Positions 16,800 through 26,904 of a stretch of 64,000 bases of DNA are shown here, piece by piece. Made by a program: the position numbers and the translations under genes. The notes below the pieces were generated by a model. That model was not told the DNA's origin. It was given only the letters and a program-made list of their open reading frames with translations, and made no database searches. The stretch is from Burkholderiales bacterium 39-55-53 (GTDB lineage: Bacteria > Pseudomonadota > Gammaproteobacteria > Burkholderiales > Burkholderiaceae_C): assembly GCA_002282445.1 (NCBI GenBank), contig NCJK01000003.1:162889-226888 (forward strand), given 5' to 3'. How positions within the stretch are numbered: position 1 is the stretch's first letter; every line of letters begins with the position of its first letter.

Positions 16800-17111
16800 T
16801 CATAACTCCTTCACCAATTCGCTCAGCACCGCTAACTCTTGCGCAGAGAGCGTGTCTTTCACAGACTTGGCATATGCCAAGAGCATGTAGATTTGATGCT
16901 CATCTTTGAGCCAGTAATAAATCACACGAATTCCGCCTCGCTTGCCACGCCCACTCACGGCGTAGCGCAACTTGCGAATGCCACCGCCTCCACGAATCAC
17001 ATCGCCCAAGGCCGGGTTTTGTACCAATGCGATTTGCATGTGGGCGTAATCGTCATCTGCCAAAAGCGCAGTGATCGCACGAGTGAAAGTCGGCGTTTCG
17101 ATGAATTCCAC
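16800..17111 (-). CDS. higB: HigB/RelE-type toxin
   Basis: A 103-residue RelE-superfamily protein, probably a ribosome-dependent mRNA interferase. The HigB2-like features are GGIRKLRYAVSGRGKRGGIRV, YYWLKDEHQIYMLLAYAKS and the C-terminal helix LSAQELAVLSELVKEL. The start is GTG at 17111. The stop lies next to the antitoxin start, so the two are translated together. A palindromic operator lies just upstream. Confidence 0.88.
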   Translation of the reverse strand: MEFIETPTFTRAITALLADDDYAHMQIALVQNPALGDVIRGGGGIRKLRYAVSGRGKRGGIRVIYYWLKDEHQIYMLLAYAKSVKDTLSAQELAVLSELVKEL

Positions 17112-17124
17112 ACAATTCCATTCT

Positions 17125-17141
17125 ATACGCCAATGGCGTAT
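17125..17141. promoter_or_regulatory. Palindromic operator of the higBA promoter
   Basis: ATACGCCAATGGCGTAT is a perfect inverted repeat (eight-base arms around one A) 14 bases before the toxin start. On the minus strand it sits directly after a TAGATAAT sequence that could be the -10. This is the expected position for autorepression by the HigA helix-turn-helix dimer. Confidence 0.75.
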
Positions 17142-17202
17142 TATCTAATTAAGTTGCATTCATCCTCTTCTCTTGGCTTTGCTCCACGCGTAAGCGCGGC
17201 CC

Positions 17203-17250
17203 ACAAAAAACAAAACCCCAATGTGAATTTGCATTCAACAATTGGGGTTT
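17203..17250 (-). terminator. Rho-independent terminator of rhlE
   Basis: AAACCCCAAT (17213-17222) pairs with ATTGGGGTTT (17241-17250). Read leftward, the stem is followed by TTTTGTTTTTTG, giving a good U-tract for the rhlE transcript. Confidence 0.85.
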
Positions 17251-17276
17251 CCTTGGGAAAGAAGCGTCTTACTTGG

Positions 17277-18602
17277 CTAGTCTTCTGATGCTTTCTGTCC
17301 GGTTTGCAAAGCAGCAGCACGCAATTTGTCTTTCTTGCTCGGGCGTTTACCTTTGATGCCACCCGTTCCATCGTTCAATGGTGATGCAGGCGGTGGCACT
17401 TCGGTCGGCTCAAAACCTTCGAGGACTTCCACAGGTAACTGCACCTTGACGCGTTTTTGAATCAGCTGCCAATGCGCCAGCGTGGCGGCGGTGACAAAGC
17501 TCACGGCTTCGCCACTGGCACCCGCACGGCCTGTGCGGCCGATGCGGTGGGTGTAGTCGGTGGCTGAGCGCGGCAGGTCGTAGTTGACCACCACAGGCAA
17601 CTGCGCGATGTCGATGCCGCGTGCCGCGAGATCGGTGGTGACCACCACTTCCCAGCGCTCTTCTTTGAACTCGGCCAACACGTCTTGGCGTGCGCCTTGG
17701 CTCATCTCGCCATGGAACGCAGTGGCAAACACGCCCGCTTTGTAGAGTTTGTTGGCCACATGCTCACACGCATAACGCGTGGCCACAAACACCAACACGC
17801 GTTTCCACTCGTGGGTTTTGATGAGGTGGCGCAACAAAGCCGTGCGGCTTTTTTCGTCCACTGAAATAGCACGCTGCGCAATGTCGGGCGCATGCGCTTC
17901 GGTGTGCGCGATGGTGATGCGTGCAGGGTTGCCCAGCAGCGTCTCGGCCAAAGTTTGCACCGCTGGTTCAAAAGTAGCGCTAAACAACAGGTTTTGTCGC
18001 TTAGCTGGCAGCAGCGCCAAGATGCGTTGCAGCTCTTCATTAAAGCCGAGGTCAAGCAAGCGGTCGGCTTCGTCCAACACGAGATGCTGCACATGGCCGA
18101 GGTTCAACGCGTTGTGGTCCACGATGTCGAGCAAGCGGCCGGGCGTGGCCACCACCACATCAGCACCGCTGCGCAGGCTCATCATTTGTGGGTTGATCGA
18201 CACACCACCAAACAGCGTGCCCACTTTGATGGACTGCGCGAGTGGCCGCGCCAAATCGCGCAGCACATCGCTCACCTGTGTGGCGAGTTCACGCGTGGGG
18301 ACGAGTACCAGCACTTGGGTGGTGCGTTTCTTTGGTGCTTCATCGCGTGATGATGCGGTGGCCATGAGTAGCTGCAACACGGGCAGCACATAGGCTGCCG
18401 TTTTGCCAGAGCCAGTTTGTGCGGTGGCCAAGACATCGCGGCCATTGAGCACAGGGCCGATAGCTTCGACTTGCACAGGTGTGGGCGTTGTAAAGCCTGC
18501 TTGGGCGGCAGAGCTTTGCAGCTCGGTGTTGAGGCCGAGCTGGGCAAAGCTCAGGACAGATTGCGCCGCATCAAGCGGCGCGTTGGTGTGGTCAATGTTC
18601 AA
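17277..18602 (-). CDS. rhlE: DEAD-box ATP-dependent RNA helicase, RhlE type
   Basis: A 441-residue RNA helicase. The Q motif region is FTTPTPVQ; motif I is AQTGSGKTAAYVLP; motif II is VLDEADRLLDLGF; motif III is SATF; motif VI is HRIGRTGRAG. A short Lys-rich C-terminal tail (KGKRPSKKDKLRAA) follows the core, as in RhlE proteins that act in ribosome assembly and RNA turnover. It lies ten bases after purH on the same strand and ends in a terminator. Confidence 0.93.
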   Translation of the reverse strand: MNIDHTNAPLDAAQSVLSFAQLGLNTELQSSAAQAGFTTPTPVQVEAIGPVLNGRDVLATAQTGSGKTAAYVLPVLQLLMATASSRDEAPKKRTTQVLVLVPTRELATQVSDVLRDLARPLAQSIKVGTLFGGVSINPQMMSLRSGADVVVATPGRLLDIVDHNALNLGHVQHLVLDEADRLLDLGFNEELQRILALLPAKRQNLLFSATFEPAVQTLAETLLGNPARITIAHTEAHAPDIAQRAISVDEKSRTALLRHLIKTHEWKRVLVFVATRYACEHVANKLYKAGVFATAFHGEMSQGARQDVLAEFKEERWEVVVTTDLAARGIDIAQLPVVVNYDLPRSATDYTHRIGRTGRAGASGEAVSFVTAATLAHWQLIQKRVKVQLPVEVLEGFEPTEVPPPASPLNDGTGGIKGKRPSKKDKLRAAALQTGQKASED

Positions 18603-18611
18603 TGTGGGCGA

Positions 18612-20198
18612 TCAATGACGGAAGTGACGCACACCGGTGAACACCATCGCCACGCCACGCTCGTTGGCGGCGTCGATGACTTCTTGGTCGCGCATCGAGC
18701 CACCGGGCTGGGCCACGCAAGTTGCGCCCGCATCCACCACCACATCGAGTCCGTCGCGGAAGGGGAAAAAGGCGTCGCTCGCCACCACGGTGTTTTGTAG
18801 GCTGAGCTTCGCGGCTTCGGCCTTGATGCTGGCGATGCGAGCTGAGTCGAGGCGGCTCATTTGGCCTGCACCCACGCCCATGGTCATGCCGTTTTTGCAG
18901 AACACGATGGCGTTTGACTTGACGAACTTGGCCACTTTCCAAGCGAACAACAAGTCGTTCAACTCTTCTGGCGTGGGTTGTTTGACGGTGACGATCTTCA
19001 GGTCAGCCAAAGCCAACTCGTGGTTGTCAGCACTTTGCAGCAGAAGGCCTGAGCCAACGCGCTTGGTTTCGAGAGCGTTGCGCACGTCGCCGTAGTTGGC
19101 GGGCAAGGCAATTTTCATCAAGCGCACATTCACTTTGCTCTTGAACACTTCCAGCGCTTCAGCGCTGAAGTCAGGGGCCATCAGCACTTCGACAAACTGC
19201 TTGCTCACCGCTTCGGCAGCTGCTTTGTCAACAGGGCGGTTGAAGGCGATGATGCCGCCAAACGCGCTGGTGGGATCGGTTTGGAAAGCCTTGCTGTAGG
19301 CCTCGAGCGGGTTTGCACCCACTGCTACGCCGCAGGGGTTGGCGTGTTTGATGATCACACAGGCTGTGGTGTCAAAGCTCTTCACACATTCCCATGCGGC
19401 GTCTGCATCGGCGATGTTGTTGTAGCTGAGTTCTTTGCCTTGCAGCTGCACGCCGGTGGCGAGCGAGCCAGCGGCTGGGGCCAAGTCGCGATACCAAGCG
19501 GCTTGCTGGTGGCTGTTTTCGCCGTAGCGCAGGTCTTGTACCTTCACGTATTGCTCGTTGAACTGGCCGCTGAACTGGGCACGCTCGGGCACGTATTCTT
19601 CGCTGAGTTTTTCAGCTTCAAAGTTGACGCTCGACAAGTAGTTACTGATCGCGCCGTCGTATTGGCTGATGCGGTTGAACGCAGCCACAGATAAGGCGAA
19701 GCGCAGTTTGTCGCTCAGTTTGCCGTTGGCTTTGAGTTCAGCCATCACGTCAGCGTATTGGCTGGCGTCGGTGACGATGCCCACGTCTTTCCAGTTCTTG
19801 GCAGCAGAGCGCACCATTGCGGGGCCACCGATGTCGATGTTCTCGATGGCGTCGGCCAGTGTGCAACCGGGCTTGGCCACGGTGGCTTCAAACGGATACA
19901 AATTCACGATCAACAAATCAATCGTGTCGATGTTGTGCGCCTTCAAAGCAGCCATGTGCTCGGGCGTGTCGCGACGCGCCAGCAAACCGCCGTGCACTTT
20001 GGGGTGCAAGGTTTTCACACGGCCATCGAGCATTTCGGGGAAGCCTGTGACTTCGGCCACTTCGGTCACGGGCAAGCCTTGTTCGGCCAAGAGTTTGGCA
20101 GTACCGCCGGTGGAGATCAGGCCCACGCCCAAGGCGTGCAAATCACGCGCGAGTTCGACGATGCCGGTTTTGTCAGAGACGGAGATGAGTGCTTTCAT
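18612..20198 (-). CDS. purH: Bifunctional AICAR formyltransferase / IMP cyclohydrolase
   Basis: A 528-residue enzyme for the last two steps of IMP synthesis. The N-terminal cyclohydrolase domain has [24 protein letters not shown] and [15 protein letters not shown]. The C-terminal transformylase domain has [20 protein letters not shown] and the end motif [25 protein letters not shown]. Length is normal. It follows fis by 13 bases, forming a dusB-fis-purH order typical of betaproteobacteria. Confidence 0.97.
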   Translation of the reverse strand: MKALISVSDKTGIVELARDLHALGVGLISTGGTAKLLAEQGLPVTEVAEVTGFPEMLDGRVKTLHPKVHGGLLARRDTPEHMAALKAHNIDTIDLLIVNLYPFEATVAKPGCTLADAIENIDIGGPAMVRSAAKNWKDVGIVTDASQYADVMAELKANGKLSDKLRFALSVAAFNRISQYDGAISNYLSSVNFEAEKLSEEYVPERAQFSGQFNEQYVKVQDLRYGENSHQQAAWYRDLAPAAGSLATGVQLQGKELSYNNIADADAAWECVKSFDTTACVIIKHANPCGVAVGANPLEAYSKAFQTDPTSAFGGIIAFNRPVDKAAAEAVSKQFVEVLMAPDFSAEALEVFKSKVNVRLMKIALPANYGDVRNALETKRVGSGLLLQSADNHELALADLKIVTVKQPTPEELNDLLFAWKVAKFVKSNAIVFCKNGMTMGVGAGQMSRLDSARIASIKAEAAKLSLQNTVVASDAFFPFRDGLDVVVDAGATCVAQPGGSMRDQEVIDAANERGVAMVFTGVRHFRH

Positions 20199-20211
20199 TG
20201 GGGATGCAGTC

Positions 20212-20448
20212 TTATTTGATGAGTTTGTGATCGAGAAGTTTTTTACGCAGCGTATTGCGGTTGAGGCCCAGCCATTCGGCGGCGCGTGACTGGTTGTGGT
20301 CGGCGTGCTGCATCACCACTTCGAGCAGCGGTTTTTCAACGACGCGCACCATCATGTCGTGCATGTTGTCGGGCTCTGTGCCTTTGAGGTCGCGAAAATA
20401 GGTTTCGAGGCTGGCACGTACCACCTCTTCAATGTGTTTTTTACTCAT
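20212..20448 (-). CDS. fis: Fis-family DNA-binding protein
   Basis: A 78-residue nucleoid protein. The C-terminal helix-turn-helix [21 protein letters not shown] is the canonical Fis motif, and the N-terminal region forms the dimer helices. It is shorter than E. coli Fis (98), as usual in this group. Its start overlaps the dusB stop by eight bases (ATGAGTAA), conserving the dusB-fis pairing. Confidence 0.94.
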   Translation of the reverse strand: MSKKHIEEVVRASLETYFRDLKGTEPDNMHDMMVRVVEKPLLEVVMQHADHNQSRAAEWLGLNRNTLRKKLLDHKLIK

Positions 20449-21475
20449 GCAAAGCTAAGGGTTCTACTAATAAAACAGGTTCGGGCAAGCGCTCGTGCGC
20501 CTGCGCGAGGTCATCGAAGTAGGCAGCCACGGCGCGGTGTTGCGACGCACTGTCTTCTAGGGTGTTCATGTGTTGGCGAAACGCCTCGCCACCAGGCAAG
20601 CTGCGGATGTACCAAGCAATGTGTTTGCGGGCGCTGCGCACGCCAGTGCGTTCGCCATAAAGGGCGTAGTGCTCGTCGAGATGCGCCAACAACAAGCGGC
20701 TCACCTCTTCCACCAAAGGCTGAGCCAAATGCTCGCCCGTGGTCAAGTAGTGCGCGATTTCGCGGAATATCCAAGGACGGCCTTGGGCGGCGCGGCCAAT
20801 CATCAGCGCATCAGCGCCGGTGAGCTTTAAAACTTCTTTGGCTTTCTCGGGCGAATCAATGTCGCCATTGGCCACCACGGGCACGCGCACGGCTTGCTTG
20901 ACCGCCGTGATGGTGTCGTATTCGGCAAAGCCTTTGTAGCCTTGCTCGCGGGTGCGGCCGTGCACGGTGATCATTTGCACGCCTGCGGCCTCGGCGGCGC
21001 GGGCCAAGGCCACGGCGTTTTTGTGTTCGTCGCACCAACCGGTGCGCATCTTCAAGGTCACGGGTACGTTGTGGGGCTGCGCGGCATCGACCACCGCTTG
21101 CACGATGGACATGGCCAAAGGCTCGTCTTGCATCAGGGCCGAGCCCGCCCATTTGTTGCACACCTTCTTGGCGGGGCAACCCATGTTGATATCGATGATT
21201 TGCGCTCCGCGCTCAATGTTGTACACCGCCGCCTCGGCCATCATGGCCGCATCGGTGCCTGCAATTTGCACGGCAATGGGGCCGCTCTCGCCCGTGTGGT
21301 CGGCGCGGCGCGAGGTTTTGAGGCTGGTCCACAAGTCTTTGCGCGAGGTGACCATCTCGCTCACCGCATAGCCCGCGCCTAACTGTTTGCACAACATGCG
21401 AAACGGGCGGTCGGTCACGCCAGCCATCGGCGCGACAAACAGGTTGTTTGCCAGTGTGTATTGACCGATGTGCAT
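20441..21475 (-). CDS. dusB: tRNA-dihydrouridine synthase B
   Basis: A 344-residue FMN enzyme that reduces uridine in tRNA. Motifs are NNLFVAPMAGVTDRPFR, IDINMGCPAKKVCNKWAGSAL with the active-site Cys, ITVHGRTREQGYKG and ANGDIDS. The open frame extends about 100 residues upstream, but the DusB family begins at MHIGQYTLANN, so ATG at 21475 is chosen. It heads the dusB-fis operon. Confidence 0.94.
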   Translation of the reverse strand: MHIGQYTLANNLFVAPMAGVTDRPFRMLCKQLGAGYAVSEMVTSRKDLWTSLKTSRRADHTGESGPIAVQIAGTDAAMMAEAAVYNIERGAQIIDINMGCPAKKVCNKWAGSALMQDEPLAMSIVQAVVDAAQPHNVPVTLKMRTGWCDEHKNAVALARAAEAAGVQMITVHGRTREQGYKGFAEYDTITAVKQAVRVPVVANGDIDSPEKAKEVLKLTGADALMIGRAAQGRPWIFREIAHYLTTGEHLAQPLVEEVSRLLLAHLDEHYALYGERTGVRSARKHIAWYIRSLPGGEAFRQHMNTLEDSASQHRAVAAYFDDLAQAHERLPEPVLLVEPLALHE

Positions 21476-21593
21476 GGGGTGGAGAGACGTGGAGGTGCTT
21501 AAAAAGGAGGCGTTATTGTACCTGCCCAAAATTTCAGCATGCGGTCTGAAAATGACCATTTCGTAAGGCTTCGGCATCACTACACTGGCGGGC

Positions 21594-22085
21594 ATGGAAA
21601 TTTGGATGCAATCTGTGTTGGCCGCCTTGGCCCTGCCCGAATACGGCCTGAGCACCGTGTTTGTGGTGTCGCTGATCTCGGCCACCTTGCTGCCCATGGG
21701 CTCGGAGCCTGTGGTGTTTGGCTTGGTCAAGCTCAACCCCGAATTGTTTTGGCCAGCTGTTCTCGTGGCCACCGCTGGCAACACCATTGGCGGAGCCATC
21801 AGCTGGTGGATGGGCTACGAAGCCCATGTGCTGAGCGACAAAGTGCGACACAAAGAAACCACAGGCAACGAAGCCCGCGCCCTGCGCTGGCTGCACGCCC
21901 TAGGCCCCAAAGCTTGCCTGCTGAGCTGGCTGCCCGGCGTGGGCGACCCGCTGTGCGCCGTGGCCGGCTGGCTGCGCCTGCCCTTTTGGCCCTGCGTGGC
22001 CTACATGGCGGTGGGTAAGTTTGCGCGGTATTTGTTGATGACGGGTGGGTTGCTTTGGGTGTTTCCGCAGCATTGGGGCGGCTAA
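21594..22085 (+). CDS. YqaA family inner-membrane protein
   Basis: A 163-residue membrane protein with three to four hydrophobic segments and the family signatures TLLPMGSEPVVFG, GNTIGGAISWWMG and LSWLPGVGDPLCAVAGWLRLP. It is related to the DedA/SNARE-associated group, and its function is unknown. It is divergent from dusB and overlaps the end of the convergent aminotransferase gene by four bases. Confidence 0.85.
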   Translation: MEIWMQSVLAALALPEYGLSTVFVVSLISATLLPMGSEPVVFGLVKLNPELFWPAVLVATAGNTIGGAISWWMGYEAHVLSDKVRHKETTGNEARALRWLHALGPKACLLSWLPGVGDPLCAVAGWLRLPFWPCVAYMAVGKFARYLLMTGGLLWVFPQHWGG

Positions 22086-23236
22086 GCCGCTACCGCAGCA
22101 TCGACTCCAACACCCATGTGATCCAAGGCCTCAGCCAAGTGGCCCACGGTGCGGTCCACGTTGTGGAGTTTTTCTAGGCCAAACAGTCCAATGCGGAAGG
22201 TCATGAAGTCGGCAGGTTCGTCGCACTGCAAGGGCACACCAGCAGCGGTTTGTAGGCCGAGGGCCAAGAACTTTTTGCTGTTGTGCATGCCAGTATCTGT
22301 GGTGTAGCTCACCACCACGCCAGGCGCTTTGAAGCCTTCGGCTGCCACGCTGCGGATGCCACGATCTTCTAGCAGGGCACGCACTTGGCGGCCCAATTCG
22401 ATTTGTTCGGCACGCACTTTTTCAAACCCATAGGCGCGGGTTTCTTGCATCACTTCACGCAGGCGCGTGAGTGCGTCAGTGGGCATGGTGGTGTGGTACG
22501 AGTGGCTACCGTTTTCGTAGCTTTCCATGATTTGCAGCCACTTCTTCAAGTCGCAGGCAAAGCTGGTACTGGTGGTGCTTTCGATGGCAGTGCGCGCACG
22601 CTCGCTCAGCATGACCATGGCGCAGCAAGGCGATCCGCTCCAGCCTTTTTGTGGTGCACTGATCAGCACGTCCACACCTGTCTTTTCCATGTTAACCCAC
22701 ATCGCGCCAGAGGCGATGCAGTCCAGCACAAACAGGCCGCCCACTTGGTGCACAGCGTCAGACACTTGGCGCAAGTAATCATCGGGCAAGATCAGGCCAG
22801 CAGCGGTTTCAACATGCGGTGCAAACACCACGGCAGGCTTTTCGCTCAAGATAGCAGCCACCACTTCCTCCAAAGGGCAGGGTGCCCATGCGGCTTGTGG
22901 ACCTGATTCAATTTGGCGCGCCTTCATCACCACCGAAGTCGATGGGATATGACCCATATCAAAAATTTGCGTCCATCGGTAACTGAACCAGCCATTGCGA
23001 ATGACCATCACCTTTTTGCCTGTAGCAAATTGACGCGCCACCGACTCCATGCCAAACGTGCCACTGCCAGGCACGAGCACTGCCGACTTGGCTGCATACA
23101 CCTCTTTGAGAATGCCAGAGATGTCTTTCATCACGCCTTGAAAGCGCTCAGACATGTGGTTGAGCGCACGATCGGTGTAAACCACCGAAAACTCCAACAA
23201 GCCGTCAGGGTCGATGTTGTTCAAAAGTCCAGCCAT
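22082..23236 (-). CDS. Class V aminotransferase (alanine/serine-glyoxylate type)
   Basis: A 384-residue PLP enzyme. The segments VLVPGSGTFGMESVARQF, FVLDCIASGAMWVNME and ISAPQKGWSGSPCCAMVMLS are typical; the Lys of QKGW is the expected PLP anchor. It probably transfers the amino group of serine or alanine to glyoxylate or another oxo acid; exact substrates cannot be read from the sequence. ATG at 23236 has a good GCGGAG ribosome site, while the open frame further upstream has none. Confidence 0.87.
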   Translation of the reverse strand: MAGLLNNIDPDGLLEFSVVYTDRALNHMSERFQGVMKDISGILKEVYAAKSAVLVPGSGTFGMESVARQFATGKKVMVIRNGWFSYRWTQIFDMGHIPSTSVVMKARQIESGPQAAWAPCPLEEVVAAILSEKPAVVFAPHVETAAGLILPDDYLRQVSDAVHQVGGLFVLDCIASGAMWVNMEKTGVDVLISAPQKGWSGSPCCAMVMLSERARTAIESTTSTSFACDLKKWLQIMESYENGSHSYHTTMPTDALTRLREVMQETRAYGFEKVRAEQIELGRQVRALLEDRGIRSVAAEGFKAPGVVVSYTTDTGMHNSKKFLALGLQTAAGVPLQCDEPADFMTFRIGLFGLEKLHNVDRTVGHLAEALDHMGVGVDAAVAA

Positions 23237-23346
23237 GTCTGTCTCCGCAATTTTTAAGTAGGTTGCGATGTTAGCTGTTGGGCGTTGAGTTTGCAGAGTT
23301 AGGGGAATTCGCAAGATCAGCGCTAGAACCCCTATGCTCGCTTAGC

Positions 23347-24438
23347 TTAGGAGCTGAACAAGAAGTTCATCACGTCGCCGTCTTTCACCACGTATTCCTT
23401 GCCTTCAGCGCGCATCTTGCCTGCGTCTTTGGCGCCTTGTTCACCTTTGAACGTGATGAAGTCATCAAACGCGATGGTTTGGGCACGGATGTAGCCCTTT
23501 TCAAAGTCGGTGTGAATCACGCCAGCGGCTTGTGGGCCGGTGTCGCCCACATGGATGGTCCATGCGCGCACTTCTTTCACGCCAGCGGTGAAGTAGGTTT
23601 GCAGGCCCAGCAATGTGTAGGCAGAGCGAATGAGGCGGTTCAGGCCTGGCTCGTCTTGGCCGAGTTCTTTGAGGAACTCCAAGCGGTCAGCGTCTTCCAT
23701 CTCCGACAACTCAGCTTCGATCTTGGCGCAGATGGCCACCACGGGTGCGTTTTGCGCTTGGGCAAAGGCCTTGAGGCGGTCCAAAAACGGGTTGTTCTCA
23801 AAACCGTCTTCCGACACGTTGGCCACAAACATAGCGGGCTTGGCGGTTATGAAGAAGAACTGCTTGAGTTCGGCGCGCTCTTCTTTGCTGAAGTCGATGG
23901 TGCGCACGGGCTTGGTGTCGTTCAGCGCAGCTTGGCATTTCTCAAGAATCGCCATTTGCTTGACCGCTTCTTTGTCGCCAGAGCGGGCAATCTTGCTCAC
24001 GCGATGAATCGCTTTTTCCACGGCAGCCAAGTCGGCCAAGCACAGCTCAGTCTGAATGACTTCGATGTCTGCAATGGGGTCAACCTTGTTGGCCACGTGA
24101 ATGACGTTGTCGTCTTCAAAGCAGCGCACCACGTTGACGATGGCGTCGGTTTCGCGGATGTGGGCCAAGAACTTGTTGCCCAAGCCTTCGCCAGTGCTCG
24201 CGCCAGCCACGAGGCCAGCGATGTCCACAAATTCCACAATGGCAGGCACCACGCGTTCTGGGGTGATGATGTCTGACAGCTGCTGCAAGCGTGGGTCAGG
24301 CACTTCTACGACGCCGGTGTTGGGCTCGATGGTGCAGAAGGGGTAATTCTCAGCCGCGATGCCCGCTTTGGTCAGGGCGTTGAACAGGGTGGATTTGCCA
24401 ACGTTGGGCAAACCCACGATGCCGCATTTCAAACTCAT
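23347..24438 (-). CDS. ychF: Ribosome-associated ATPase YchF/EngD
   Basis: A 363-residue Obg-family P-loop protein that prefers ATP. Walker A is [15 protein letters not shown] (residues 8-22), the next motifs are YPFCTIEPN and [20 protein letters not shown], and the NKVD-type base motif is altered as in YchF. A C-terminal TGS domain ends in [19 protein letters not shown] at 24438 follows AAGGAT. Length is exactly that of E. coli YchF. Confidence 0.96.
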   Translation of the reverse strand: MSLKCGIVGLPNVGKSTLFNALTKAGIAAENYPFCTIEPNTGVVEVPDPRLQQLSDIITPERVVPAIVEFVDIAGLVAGASTGEGLGNKFLAHIRETDAIVNVVRCFEDDNVIHVANKVDPIADIEVIQTELCLADLAAVEKAIHRVSKIARSGDKEAVKQMAILEKCQAALNDTKPVRTIDFSKEERAELKQFFFITAKPAMFVANVSEDGFENNPFLDRLKAFAQAQNAPVVAICAKIEAELSEMEDADRLEFLKELGQDEPGLNRLIRSAYTLLGLQTYFTAGVKEVRAWTIHVGDTGPQAAGVIHTDFEKGYIRAQTIAFDDFITFKGEQGAKDAGKMRAEGKEYVVKDGDVMNFLFSS

Positions 24439-24500
24439 AAAAATATCCTTGTAACTGGTGTAGATTGTAATGAGGCGGGTTGCTCGCCTAGGAACCACAG

Positions 24501-24971
24501 ATGAACCGCATGAACATCACAGCTTTTTCAACCGTTTTTCGCCCCGCTTTGCTCGCCGCCCAAGCATTGCTCTGCGCCAGCTTTTGCCTACACGCACAGG
24601 CGCAAACGCCTGAACAACCTCAAAACGAACTCATGGTGCGCTACCAGCAAGACTTGGCTGAATGCGAGGCCCAGCAAGCCACGCAAGACTTAGCAGCTTG
24701 CCGCCTAGAAGCACGCAATGCCTTGGCAGATGCCAAACGCAACCTACTGAGTGAGACCACAGCTAACTTGTTTGAAAAGAACCAGCTCAAACGCTGCCGC
24801 GTGTTCAAGGGCGAAGACCGCGAGGCCTGCGAAGCACGCGTACGCAATGAGGGCAGCAGTACGGGCAGCGTGCAAAGCGGCGGCATCTTGCGCGAGGTGA
24901 CGCGACCTGTGCCAGCCGAGCCAGCCACAGCACCCGCACTGATTGTTCCGCGAGTGCCGCCAGCTAAATAA
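24501..24971 (+). CDS. Hypothetical exported protein
   Basis: A 156-residue protein with a signal peptide ending near AQAQ (about residue 35). The mature part is charged, probably helical, and holds four Cys in spaced pairs (ECEAQQ, CRLEA, RCRVF, CEARV), which could form disulfides in the periplasm. The tail is rich in Pro, Ala and Val. No family is recognised. It is divergent from ychF and 30 bases upstream of the UbiH-like gene. Confidence 0.7.
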   Translation: MNRMNITAFSTVFRPALLAAQALLCASFCLHAQAQTPEQPQNELMVRYQQDLAECEAQQATQDLAACRLEARNALADAKRNLLSETTANLFEKNQLKRCRVFKGEDREACEARVRNEGSSTGSVQSGGILREVTRPVPAEPATAPALIVPRVPPAK

Positions 24972-25001
24972 GGCCTTTGCCGCCCTCCTACAATCAGCCG
25001 C

Positions 25002-26123
25002 ATGGCTCAAAAACTGGACGTTTGTATTCGCGGCGATGGCATGGTGGGACGCACCTTGGCCTTGCTGCTCGCACGTCAAAAACTGCGTGTGGGATTGGTC
25101 ACTTCGCCACCCAAAACTACGCAGGACGTTAGGGCTTACTCACTCAACAGCGCTTCTCGTGACTTGCTTTCAGAACTTCGCTGCTGGCCAGATGCCCTTC
25201 ACGCCACACCCGTGCAACACATGCGCGTATGGGGCGACGATGGCGGCTTTACCCACTTTGAAAGCCCCACGCCCGAGGGCCTGACTTGGATTGTGGACGT
25301 GCCCGTGCTCGAAGCCCAGCTGGCTGAAGCCGTGCGTTACCAAGCTGAAATTACCCCCCTCACCGCCCCCGAACCCGCTGCTTTGACCTTGGTGTGCGAA
25401 GGCCGCGCCAGCGCCACCCGCGATGAGCTGGGCGTGAACTTTGAAGTGCTGCCGTATCAACAACACGCCGTGGCTGCCCGCGTGCGTTGCAGCACGCCGC
25501 ACCGCCAGCAAGCGCTGCAGTGGTTTCACCACGGTGCGCAGGGCTTAGAAATTTTGGCACTGCTGCCCTTGGGTGGCGCGCAGGGCGACACCGCCAGCTT
25601 GGTGTGGTCGCTGCCCCCCGAGCGTGCCAAAGACATGCTGGCCTTGAGCGCCGATGCGTTTGGCATTGCGCTGGAGAATGCCAGCAATGGCGTACTCGGC
25701 CAAATCGAACTCACCAGCGAACGCGCCATGTGGCCACTGCAACTGGCCCACGCAGACCGCTGGACCGGCAACTTTGCCGACGGCAGCGCTTGGGCGTTGG
25801 CGGGCGATGCGGCACACAACATTCACCCTCTCGCTGGCCTCGGGCTCAACCTCGGCTTGGCCGATGTGGCCGAGCTGGCAAACGTGCTGAAAGCCCGCGA
25901 AGCCAAAGACTATTGGCGCGGTGTGGGCGACCGTTACTTCATGCGTCGCTACGAACGCGCCCGCAAAGCCGACATGGTGCCCACTTGGCTGGCCTGCGAT
26001 GGCTTGCAACGCCTGTTCGCCCACCCCAACACCGGCGTACAAGCGCTGCGCAATTGGGGCATAAATGGGTTCAACAGCCTCGCGCCTGTCAAGGCTTGGG
26101 CCATGCAGCAGGCCATGGGTTAA
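25002..26123 (+). CDS. UbiH/UbiF/COQ6-family FAD monooxygenase
   Basis: A 373-residue flavin monooxygenase. The N-terminal FAD motif is modified (VCIRGDGMVGRTLALLLA), and the second FAD motif is ALAGDAAHNIHPLAGLGLNLGLAD, diagnostic of the ubiquinone hydroxylases. It is expected to hydroxylate a ring position in ubiquinone synthesis; which position cannot be told. It is slightly shorter than E. coli UbiH (392). dsbC follows 23 bases downstream. Confidence 0.87.
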   Translation: MAQKLDVCIRGDGMVGRTLALLLARQKLRVGLVTSPPKTTQDVRAYSLNSASRDLLSELRCWPDALHATPVQHMRVWGDDGGFTHFESPTPEGLTWIVDVPVLEAQLAEAVRYQAEITPLTAPEPAALTLVCEGRASATRDELGVNFEVLPYQQHAVAARVRCSTPHRQQALQWFHHGAQGLEILALLPLGGAQGDTASLVWSLPPERAKDMLALSADAFGIALENASNGVLGQIELTSERAMWPLQLAHADRWTGNFADGSAWALAGDAAHNIHPLAGLGLNLGLADVAELANVLKAREAKDYWRGVGDRYFMRRYERARKADMVPTWLACDGLQRLFAHPNTGVQALRNWGINGFNSLAPVKAWAMQQAMG

Positions 26124-26146
26124 ACATTTAACAAACGAATCTTCAT

Positions 26147-26872
26147 ATGCAACACACCTTTCGCTCAATCATCGCCGCTGCCCTGATGGCTCTCAGCTTT
26201 TCCAGTGCCATGGCACAAGGCCACGAAGCCACCATTCGCAAAAACCTGAGCGAGCGCATTCCGCAAATTCCAAAGATTGAAGAAATCACGCCCACACCTT
26301 TGGCAGGCATTTACGAACTGCGTCTGAGCACCAACGAGATTTACTACAGCGACGCTGCAGGCAACTTCCTCATTCAAGGCAACTTGATTGACACCAAAGC
26401 CAAGCGCAACCTGACCGAAGAACGCGAAGCCAAACTGAGCGCGATTGATTTCAACGCCCTGCCGCTGAAAGACGCCATCACCATCGTGCATGGCAATGGC
26501 AAGCGCAAGCTCGCCGTGTTTGAAGACCCCAACTGCGGCTACTGCAAACGCTTTGAGCGCGACTTGGCCAAGGTAGACAACGTGACGGTGTATTTGTTCT
26601 TGTTGCCCGTGTTGGGCCCTGGCTCGGTGGAGAAATCGCGCAATGTGTGGTGCGCCAAAGACCAAGCCGCTGCATGGGTGAACCTGATGCAAAAAGACAC
26701 GCCAGCGCCTGCCGCACAGTGCAACACTGCCGCGATTGACCGCAACCTCGAATTCGCCCGTAAATACAAAATCACCGGCACACCAACCTTGGTGGCGCAA
26801 GACGGCACACGCGTGCCCGGTGCGATTGACAGCGCAAAGATTGAACGCCTGCTGGCCGAAGCCAGCAAGTAA
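26147..26872 (+). CDS. dsbC: Thiol:disulfide interchange protein DsbC
   Basis: A 241-residue periplasmic disulfide isomerase. The signal peptide ends after AMAQ (about 24). A dimerisation domain precedes the thioredoxin domain with active site DPNCGYCKRFE near residue 128, a second Cys pair (WCAKD and AAQCNT) and the cis-Pro segment ITGTPTLVAQDGTRVPG. Length matches E. coli DsbC (236). It sits between the UbiH-like gene and a DUF3429 gene. Confidence 0.94.
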   Translation: MQHTFRSIIAAALMALSFSSAMAQGHEATIRKNLSERIPQIPKIEEITPTPLAGIYELRLSTNEIYYSDAAGNFLIQGNLIDTKAKRNLTEEREAKLSAIDFNALPLKDAITIVHGNGKRKLAVFEDPNCGYCKRFERDLAKVDNVTVYLFLLPVLGPGSVEKSRNVWCAKDQAAAWVNLMQKDTPAPAAQCNTAAIDRNLEFARKYKITGTPTLVAQDGTRVPGAIDSAKIERLLAEASK

Positions 26873-26904
26873 TCAAGCCTCATAAAAGAAGAAACGAGTT
26901 CGAC

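Noticed and set aside
23278-24276. 332-codon plus-strand frame
   Set aside because: Antisense to ychF, which is a full-length conserved protein; the His/Gly/Val-rich translation has no family features.
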